In this document: in pieces, positions 1-4,770 of the stretch
Position numbering within the stretch: position 1 is the first letter of the stretch
Layout: each line of letters starts with the position of its first letter
NCBI GenBank assembly: GCA_018991295.1
Contig: JAGKSZ010000066.1
Coordinates: forward strand, 1-5,807
Reading direction: 5' to 3'
Length of the DNA stretch: 5,807 bases
DNA from: Porphyrobacter sp.
GTDB taxonomy: Bacteria; Pseudomonadota; Alphaproteobacteria; Sphingomonadales; Sphingomonadaceae
Made by a program: the position numbers and the translations under genes
Notes under the pieces: generated by a model
Told to the model about the DNA's origin: nothing
Seen by the model: the letters and a program-made list of their open reading frames with translations, nothing else
Database searches by the model: none

Positions 1-263
1 TTTTCCGCCGCCGCCGCTGCCCCCGTGGCGGGCGGGGCGCGGCCGCCGGGGCCCCGGGTATTTTGGGGCCTGTGGGGGTGGCTCTTCCCCGCGGGGGAGG
101 TGCGGGGCGCGGGCGCTTGGTGTTGGGCGCCGATGATTCCGCCGCCTGCGTTGGGGGGGGGGCTCGGGTCCGCGCGCGCGTCCACCCGGGCCCCGCCGAT
201 CCCGATCACGGTGATGCGCGGACGCAGATCGTCGCTCGCCGCAGGTCCGATATTGATGCTCAT
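1..263 (-). CDS. ftsZ: Cell division protein FtsZ, N-terminal fragment, sequence corrupted after codon ~25
   Basis: FtsZ is the tubulin-like GTPase that polymerises into the cytoplasmic Z-ring and recruits the divisome. The ATG at 263-261 follows a strong GGAGG Shine-Dalgarno at 276-272. Residues 1-25 read as a normal alphaproteobacterial FtsZ: MSINIGP, then DDLRPRITVIGIGGA, the start of the GTP-binding T1 loop. After that the loop should read GGNA but reads RVDA, and the frame turns into Pro/Gly/Ala/Arg-rich protein. Residues recalled from family members still match in exact register (A29, A31, G40, I44, A46, A50, A52, P57, A58, P66, T69, G71, G73, P78, G81, A83-A85, E86), with no stop and no net indel. 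This is therefore ftsZ with many base substitutions, not another gene. The GGGTGTG tubulin signature would lie beyond the window edge. Position after ftsA fits the canonical dcw order. An essential gene is unlikely to be this damaged in a living cell, so I infer sequence error near a contig end. Confidence 0.85.
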   Translation of the reverse strand, partial: MSINIGPAASDDLRPRITVIGIGGARVDARADPSPPPNAGGGIIGAQHQAPAPRTSPAGKSHPHRPQNTRGPGGRAPPATGAAAAAE

Positions 264-271
264 CAGCTGGT

Positions 272-276
272 CCTCC
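272..276 (-). promoter_or_regulatory. ftsZ ribosome-binding site
   Basis: The minus strand reads GGAGG, 8 nt before the ATG at 263. It is among the strongest Shine-Dalgarno matches in the window and fixes the ftsZ start, as expected for an abundant division protein. Confidence 0.8.
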
Positions 277-286
277 AGACGCGTAA

Positions 287-308
287 AGTGGGTAAATTTG
301 CCCCCACT
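287..308 (-). promoter_or_regulatory. Possible small hairpin in the ftsZ leader
   Basis: AGTGGG (287-292) and CCCACT (303-308) form a perfect 6-bp inverted repeat around a 10-nt loop, 10 nt upstream of the ftsZ Shine-Dalgarno. There is no T-run after it, so it does not look like an intrinsic terminator. It overlaps a direct repeat GTAAA-GTGG-GTAAA (284-297). It could be an mRNA leader hairpin, a protein-binding dyad, or chance. Confidence 0.25.
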
Positions 309-348
309 GCCGCGCATTTATCGTCTGTGACATAATCGCCGCCCACAT

Positions 349-356
349 TTTATAGC
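349..356 (-). promoter_or_regulatory. Candidate -10 element of an ftsZ promoter
   Basis: The minus strand reads GCTATAAA, matching 7 of 8 positions of the GCTANAWC -10 motif described for Caulobacter housekeeping promoters. No TTGACG-like -35 lies at the right distance. That position is occupied by the DnaA box at 367-375, 10 nt upstream. A start near position 342 would give a leader of roughly 80 nt before the ftsZ ATG. No start-site data are available, so this is inference from motif and spacing. Confidence 0.35.
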
Positions 357-366
357 GGCAAAACCC

Positions 367-375
367 TTATCCACA
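367..375 (+). promoter_or_regulatory. Consensus DnaA box in the ftsA-ftsZ gap
   Basis: TTATCCACA is an exact match to the strong DnaA-box consensus (TGTGGATAA on the transcribed direction). It lies in non-coding sequence, 58 nt after the ftsA stop and about 104 nt before the ftsZ ATG, directly upstream of a -10-like element. In Caulobacter, DnaA is reported to promote ftsZ transcription, so a regulatory role is plausible. A single box is not an origin. Confidence 0.55.
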
Positions 376-392
376 GCATCGCTTGCGAAATT

Positions 393-415
393 TGCATAGG
401 CGGCCCCTGCGTCAA
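393..415 (-). promoter_or_regulatory. Second, weaker candidate promoter upstream of ftsZ
   Basis: TTGACG (415-410), a good -35 match, is followed after 11 nt by TATGCA (398-393), only a partial -10 match at the short spacing seen in alphaproteobacterial promoters. It sits just after the ftsA stop and upstream of the DnaA box. It may be an alternative ftsZ promoter or a chance match. Confidence 0.25.
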
Positions 416-432
416 GTGGCCGAAAGCGATGC

Positions 433-1761
433 TCAAAAATACTCCTTCAGCGCGCGGAACAATCGCTGCACCAGCGCCATCACCCCGGCCTGACGGGTGA
501 AGGCCTTGTACACCCCGGCCCGGCCTGTGCCCACCGCACGGATATCAACAGGGTCATCGGCGGCGTAAAGGCACAGGCCTGCCAGCGTCGCAAAGCCGGG
601 CGCGTGATGGGCTTCGGGCATCCCTGCCAGCTGCGGCGGACGCCCGAGCCTGACCGGCTGGCCCAGCGCGCCCTGCATGAAATCGGCCATTCCGGCCAGT
701 TCCGCGCCGCCGCCTGTCAGCACCACCTGGCCTGCGCGCGGGCCTGCAAAGCCCATGGCCTTCAGGGCCTTGCCAACTTCACCCGTCAGCTCGCCCAGCT
801 GCTGGGTCACGACCGCCACCAGTTCAGCGCGCACGATGCGGTTCTTGTCATCGGCCCCGCGCGCCAATGGCCCTGTGGTCGCGCCATTTTCACCGCTGTC
901 TCCCGGTCCGCTGACCGGGATCAGCTCCCGGTGATCGGCCGGGCTGGCAATCGCGGAGCCGGCCACGCATTTCAGCCGTTCGGCCTGAGAGCGGCGGATG
1001 CCGAAGCTCGATGCGATCGCATCGGTGATCGAACCCGATCCCATCGGCACGGCATGAAGGCCCAGCAGCATCCCTCCGGCAAACACGGCGACATTGGTGA
1101 TGTCCGCCCCGATTTCGACCAGCGCCACGCCCAGTTCGCGTTCTTCCGGCGTCAGGCAGGCGTGCCCGGCAGCAAGCGGCGCTGCGACCACGCCTTCCAC
1201 TTCCAGATGCGCGTTCTGCACTGCTTCGGTAAGGTTCCTGACCGGCGCGCCATCGGCCAGCATCACGTGGATATCGACCCCCAATCGTTCGGCATGAAGC
1301 CCGCGCGGATTGGCAACGCCGTGGGCGCCGTCCAGCGTGTAATGCGCAGGCTGGGCGTGCAGCACCTTGCGGCCATCGGGCTGGATCATATCCTGCGCCT
1401 CGATCAGCAGGGCTTCCACATCCTCGTCCTCGATGCGCCTGCCGCCGATTTCGATATCAACCGACACCACATGACTGGCGAGCCCTGCGCCCGCGCAGGC
1501 GATCCACACGCTGCGCACCGGGGTGCCCGAGGCCTTTTCGGCCCGTTCCACCGCATCGCGGATGGCATGGGCGGCGGCAGCCATATCGGTCACGTAGCCG
1601 CGCTTGACCCCGGCACTGGCGCGGTGCCCGGAGCCCAGCACCTGCAGATCGCCGCCCTCGGTCTCGCCCATGATCATGGCGCTGGTGCGGAACGAGCCGA
1701 TGTTGACGGCCGCATAGGTGCGCGCAAGGCGGCGCGGCGGCGTGAGGGCGCGTGATGCCAT
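433..1761 (-). CDS. ftsA: Cell division protein FtsA (actin-like Z-ring membrane anchor)
   Basis: FtsA is an actin-fold ATP-binding protein on the cytoplasmic face of the membrane that tethers FtsZ and recruits later division proteins. The 442-residue product is close to usual family length. Visible parts: phosphate-1 region around residues 18-30 (VNIGSFRTSAM); the FtsA-specific 1C/SHS2 region roughly 85-170; phosphate-2 region 212-227 (VEIGADITNVAVF); the GSGSITDAIA helix start at 241-250; adenosine motif VLTGGGAELAGM at 347-358; and a C-terminal amphipathic membrane-targeting helix at about 426-442 (VMALVQRLFRALKEYF). Oddities: the usual Asp of phosphate 1 is Asn20, the usual Asp of phosphate 2 is Glu216, and residues ~284-306 form a Gly/Ser-rich insert. 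The ATG shares its A with the ftsQ stop (TGATG), giving translational coupling, with AAGGGAA 9 nt upstream. The next gene is ftsZ, as expected. Confidence 0.96.
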   Translation of the reverse strand: MASRALTPPRRLARTYAAVNIGSFRTSAMIMGETEGGDLQVLGSGHRASAGVKRGYVTDMAAAAHAIRDAVERAEKASGTPVRSVWIACAGAGLASHVVSVDIEIGGRRIEDEDVEALLIEAQDMIQPDGRKVLHAQPAHYTLDGAHGVANPRGLHAERLGVDIHVMLADGAPVRNLTEAVQNAHLEVEGVVAAPLAAGHACLTPEERELGVALVEIGADITNVAVFAGGMLLGLHAVPMGSGSITDAIASSFGIRRSQAERLKCVAGSAIASPADHRELIPVSGPGDSGENGATTGPLARGADDKNRIVRAELVAVVTQQLGELTGEVGKALKAMGFAGPRAGQVVLTGGGAELAGMADFMQGALGQPVRLGRPPQLAGMPEAHHAPGFATLAGLCLYAADDPVDIRAVGTGRAGVYKAFTRQAGVMALVQRLFRALKEYF

Positions 1762-2687
1762 CAGGTGGTCTTCCCTTCATCGGTTGCGGCGAGAACCTTG
1801 GGCTGACCGACCGCTTCGGGCAGCCGCATGTAAAGGCGCGGCGGCGTGCGCATATCGAAGGCCAGCACCTTGCCGCCAAGCAGACGGTTCTTGCCATCGA
1901 GCCGCGCGAACTTGACCAGCGCGGTGGCTGCTTCAACCTCGCCCTCGGGCAGGGCGAGCAGCTGCCCGGTGGTGAAGGTCAAATTCCAGCGGCGATTGCC
2001 GACCCATTCGGCCGCTTCGACCTTGGGCGCCAAGGCAGGCGCTGCCGCCAGCAGCGTTTCCAGCGCGCGCGCCTGCTTGCCCGCACCGGGCCCTGCAAGC
2101 CGCAGCATCCCCTTGGCATTGTCGGCAGAAACAGGCTCCAGTTCCGCTCCGGTCGCATCGATCAGCATCAGCCGATCCGGCTTTTCGAGCACTGCGTGGG
2201 GCTCGCGCTCGACGATATCGATGGCAAGCGTGTGCGGCAGCTGGATCGAAACCCGCGCATCCTTGACCCACGGCAGGGCGCGCAGTTCTTCACGCAGCTT
2301 CGCGATATCGACATCGGGCATCGGCTGATTGCGCGTGGCGAGCGCGCGGGCATAGACCTGCTGTTCGTCCATCCGCGCGGTGCCAGTGACGCGCACGTTC
2401 TGCACGGTGAAACCGGCATCGGCAGCAATCGCTGCGACCTGTGCCTGCGCCAGCGCGGGGACGCCGGCTAGGCTGGCAATGACAAAGGCAATCCCCACCC
2501 CGCCGCCGATGATCATCGCCAGCCAGATGCGGCTCCATTGTTGTTCGGTGAAGGGCAGCAGTCCCATGATCCGGTCGATGATGCCGCTGGCCCCGCTATG
2601 CGCCTTGCGCACGGTCACCGCACGGCTCTGCGCCTTGGCGACGCGGCGCACGCCGGGGTTGCCGTTACGCCTGATCTGCTGCGCCAT
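1761..2687 (-). CDS. ftsQ: Cell division protein FtsQ
   Basis: FtsQ is a bitopic inner-membrane protein that links early cytoplasmic division proteins to the periplasmic divisome (FtsB/FtsL and FtsWI). The 308-residue product has the family layout: a basic cytoplasmic N-terminus (~1-53), one transmembrane helix at about 54-76 (IWLAMIIGGGVGIAFVIASL), a POTRA domain at about 93-165 (starting FTVQNVRVTG and ending in LAIDIVEREP), and a FtsQ-type beta domain to about residue 290. The PWVKDARVSIQLP stretch (139-151) is typical of FtsQ POTRA domains. The ATG lies 23 nt inside the end of ddl and follows GGGAGG at 2698-2693. The stop overlaps the ftsA start by one base. Family sequence conservation is low, so the call rests on architecture and position between ddl and ftsA as well as motifs. 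Confidence 0.94.
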   Translation of the reverse strand: MAQQIRRNGNPGVRRVAKAQSRAVTVRKAHSGASGIIDRIMGLLPFTEQQWSRIWLAMIIGGGVGIAFVIASLAGVPALAQAQVAAIAADAGFTVQNVRVTGTARMDEQQVYARALATRNQPMPDVDIAKLREELRALPWVKDARVSIQLPHTLAIDIVEREPHAVLEKPDRLMLIDATGAELEPVSADNAKGMLRLAGPGAGKQARALETLLAAAPALAPKVEAAEWVGNRRWNLTFTTGQLLALPEGEVEAATALVKFARLDGKNRLLGGKVLAFDMRTPPRLYMRLPEAVGQPKVLAATDEGKTT

Positions 2688-3654
2688 GCCTGCCTCCCTG
2701 TTTCAGCGCATGAACCCGCAAGGCCTCTGCGCAGAGCATTTCGACCAGATCGGCATAGGAAATGCCGCAGCCCGCCGCCTGTTCGGGCACAAGGCTCAAG
2801 GGCGTCATGCCCGGCTGGGTGTTGGTTTCGAGCACAAACAGGCCGTCCTCGCCCGCCTCCTCGTCCCAGCGGAAATCGGTGCGGCTGGTGCCGTGGCAGC
2901 CCAATACCTGATGCGCCTTCACCGCATAGGCTTCGCACAGGGCGGTGATTTCGGGCGGCAATTGCGCAGGGAAGATGTGCTGGGTGCGCCCGGCGGTGTA
3001 CTTGTTCTCAAAATCGTAGAAGCCGCTTGCCACCACCAACTCGGTGACGCCCAGCGCGCGCGGGCCATCCGGGCCATCAAGCACGGCGGCGGTGAGTTCG
3101 CGGCCCTTGATGAAGGGTTCCGCCAGCAACTCGGCAAATTCCTGCCACGGTCCGCGTGCATCGGGCGAGATTGGGTTGCCCACATTGCTGTCCGCCGTGA
3201 CGATGGCGACACCGACAGACGAGCCTTCGTTCACCGGCTTCAGCACATAGGGTCGCGGCAGGGGATCACGCTCGTAAAGTTCATCGCGGGTCACGATCCG
3301 TCCGCCCGGCATGGGGATGCCATGGGGCACCAGCGCCTGCTTGGTCAGCTGCTTGTCAATCGCGATCACCGAGGTGGCAAGGCCCGAATGGGTATAGGGC
3401 AAGCCCATCAGATCGAGCATCCCCTGCACCGTCCCGTCCTCCCCCGGCACGCCGTGCAGGGCATTGAAGACCACATCGGGCTTGGCCTCATGCAGGCGCA
3501 TCGCGACATCGCGCCCCATGTCGATGCGGGTGACCTTATGCCCGCGCGATTCCAGCGCATCGGCCACGCCTGCCCCGCTGGTCAGCGAGACCGGGCGTTC
3601 ATTGGCCCAGCCGCCCATCAGGACGGCGACGTGGAGGGGTTTGTCAAACATCAT
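2665..3654 (-). CDS. ddl: D-alanine--D-alanine ligase
   Basis: Cytoplasmic ATP-grasp enzyme joining two D-alanines into the dipeptide that MurF adds to the peptidoglycan precursor. With the start at 3654 the product is 329 residues, a normal length. Motifs: GG and NERPVSLTSG near the N-terminus (Glu19 matches the D-Ala-binding Glu), HGVPGEDGTVQG at 67-78, KPVNEGSSVGV at 139-149 (ATP-binding Lys and the Ser loop), FENKY at 215-219, RTDF with metal ligand Asp260, and ETNTQPGMT at 276-284 with ligands Glu276 and Asn278. The start could also be the next ATG at 3651. The frame stays open to a TTG at 3762, but those 36 extra residues are encoded by an inverted-repeat element and are not Ddl-like. 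The RBS is weak (CGGA at 3663-3660), overlapping the end of that repeat. The last 23 nt overlap ftsQ. Confidence 0.95.
   Translation of the reverse strand: MMFDKPLHVAVLMGGWANERPVSLTSGAGVADALESRGHKVTRIDMGRDVAMRLHEAKPDVVFNALHGVPGEDGTVQGMLDLMGLPYTHSGLATSVIAIDKQLTKQALVPHGIPMPGGRIVTRDELYERDPLPRPYVLKPVNEGSSVGVAIVTADSNVGNPISPDARGPWQEFAELLAEPFIKGRELTAAVLDGPDGPRALGVTELVVASGFYDFENKYTAGRTQHIFPAQLPPEITALCEAYAVKAHQVLGCHGTSRTDFRWDEEAGEDGLFVLETNTQPGMTPLSLVPEQAAGCGISYADLVEMLCAEALRVHALKQGGRHGAADQA
2693..2698 (-). promoter_or_regulatory. ftsQ ribosome-binding site inside ddl
   Basis: GGGAGG on the minus strand, 5 nt before the ftsQ ATG at 2687, lies within the last codons of ddl. It supports this start over internal methionines and indicates that ftsQ is translated by its own strong site despite the gene overlap. 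Confidence 0.7.
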
Positions 3655-3659
3655 GAAAG

Positions 3660-3778
3660 TCCGTTCGGGCTGAGCTTGTCGGAAGCGAAGCTGGCGCGCA
3701 GCGCCTCCCCCTGCACTTCTTCTCCAAGCGCTGGCCCCAAAAGAAAGGCAGCCCTTCGACAAGCTCAGGGCGAACGGA
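3660..3778. repeat. Inverted-repeat element (REP/MITE-like) between murB and ddl
   Basis: The arms at 3660-3685 and 3753-3778 are inverted copies pairing at 22 of 26 positions, including the unbroken 12-bp core CTGAGCTTGTCG (3670-3681) against CGACAAGCTCAG (3757-3768) and 8-bp outer ends TCCGTTCG / CGAACGGA. The 67 nt between arms include a smaller dyad GGCGC-GCA-GCGCC. I see no target-site duplication at the ends and no coding content. The arm sequence resembles a dispersed repeat common in sphingomonad genomes (from memory; a copy count would decide). The element fills nearly all of the 138-nt gap. It starts 15 nt after the murB stop and ends 5 nt before the ddl ATG, so the operon mRNA would carry a long stem-loop here. 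Confidence 0.8.
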
Positions 3779-3792
3779 GGTGGGTATGCTGG

Positions 3793-4770
3793 TCACGGCC
3801 GCCCCACCCGCTGGATTTCCCACTCAAGGCTCACGCCCGTCTGCGCATAAACCTTGTCGCGCACCAGCTCGCCCAGCCCTTCGATGTCGGCGCTGGTGGC
3901 GGTGCCGGTGTTGATGAGGAAGTTGGTGTGCTTCTCGGAAACCTGCGCGCCGCCGAGCGTAAGGCCGCGGCACCCTGCCTGATCGACAAGCTGCCATGCC
4001 TTGTGGCCTTCAGGGTTCTTGAAGGTCGATCCGCCGGTCTTGGTGCGCAAGGGCTGGCTGGCCTCGCGCGCGGCGGCGATGCGGTCCATCTCCGCGCCGA
4101 TGGCGGCAGGCTCGCCCGGGTGGCCGCGGAAGCGGGCCGAAACAACAATTGCGCCTTCGGGCAGGGCCGAGTGGCGGTAGGAATAATCGAGTTCCTCACC
4201 TGTCAGCGTGATGAAGCTGCCATCATGCAGGATCACTGCGCAATCCACCAGTACATCGGCAACTTCGCGCCCATAAGCGCCGCCGTTCATCCGCACGAAG
4301 CCGCCCACCGTGCCGGGGATACCGCGCAGGAATTCAAGCCCGGCAATGCCCAGATCACGCGCGGTGGACGCCACAAGGATACCGCTCGCCCCGCCGCCGC
4401 AGGTCAGTTCCATGTCGCCCGTGTGCTCGACCCCCGCAAAGCCCTTGCCGAGCCGCACCACCACGCCCGGCACCCCGCCGTCGCGCACGATGAGGTTCGA
4501 GCCGAGGCCGAGCGCCATCACCGGCGTCTCGCCGCCGAGCCGTTCGAGAAAGGCGCGCAGGTCGGTGAGGTCGGCGGGCTCGAACAGCCAGTCGGCAGGT
4601 CCGCCGGTCTTGAACCAGGTGAAGGGCGCAAGCGGCGCCTTGGCGGTGAGCCTGCCCCTGATCCCGTCCATGGAAACCGGCGCGGCGATGGCGCCCTCGA
4701 CCGCGCAGGTCGGGGCCGCGCCGTCGTCATGCGGCTGCCATTCGCCGAGTTGCGCGCCCATCATCGTCAT
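3793..4770 (-). CDS. murB: UDP-N-acetylenolpyruvoylglucosamine reductase (MurB)
   Basis: Cytoplasmic FAD enzyme that uses NADPH to reduce UDP-GlcNAc-enolpyruvate to UDP-MurNAc. The 325-residue product shows the FAD-binding domain: TWFKTGGPADWL at 51-62, GLGSNLIVRDGG at 88-99, and GIPGTVGGFVRMNGGAYG at 150-167. It also shows the catalytic part: YSYRHS at 196-201 (substrate/proton-relay Arg199), GGSTFKNP at 246-253 with catalytic Ser248, and EWEIQRVG at 316-323 with the C-terminal catalytic Glu318. Spacing after YRHS matches the short type II MurB form that lacks the tyrosine loop of E. coli. The start at 4770 overlaps the murC stop as ATGA. An in-frame GTG at 4848 lies deep in murC and is unlikely. 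Codon use shifts within the gene: codons up to about residue 120 are strongly GAC/CTC biased, those after are richer in GAT, GAA and CTG. Confidence 0.95.
   Translation of the reverse strand: MTMMGAQLGEWQPHDDGAAPTCAVEGAIAAPVSMDGIRGRLTAKAPLAPFTWFKTGGPADWLFEPADLTDLRAFLERLGGETPVMALGLGSNLIVRDGGVPGVVVRLGKGFAGVEHTGDMELTCGGGASGILVASTARDLGIAGLEFLRGIPGTVGGFVRMNGGAYGREVADVLVDCAVILHDGSFITLTGEELDYSYRHSALPEGAIVVSARFRGHPGEPAAIGAEMDRIAAAREASQPLRTKTGGSTFKNPEGHKAWQLVDQAGCRGLTLGGAQVSEKHTNFLINTGTATSADIEGLGELVRDKVYAQTGVSLEWEIQRVGRP

Noticed and set aside
153..162. Run of ten G's as a phase-variation tract or G-quadruplex
   Set aside because: It sits inside the ftsZ coding register in a stretch with other signs of sequence error, and slipping in ftsZ would be lethal, so artefact is the simpler explanation.
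25..335. Two overlapping plus-strand open frames of 101 and 90 codons
   Set aside because: They lie over the corrupted ftsZ start and the ftsZ leader; the low-complexity protein results from the G-rich sequence.
604..1755. Plus-strand open frame of 383 codons antisense to ftsA
   Set aside because: It is entirely covered by ftsA, with no family motif and His/Arg-rich shadow composition.
3660..3778. Inverted repeat as an intrinsic terminator after murB
   Set aside because: No T-run follows the stem on the transcribed strand, the loop is long, and ddl-ftsQ-ftsA downstream have no obvious promoter of their own.
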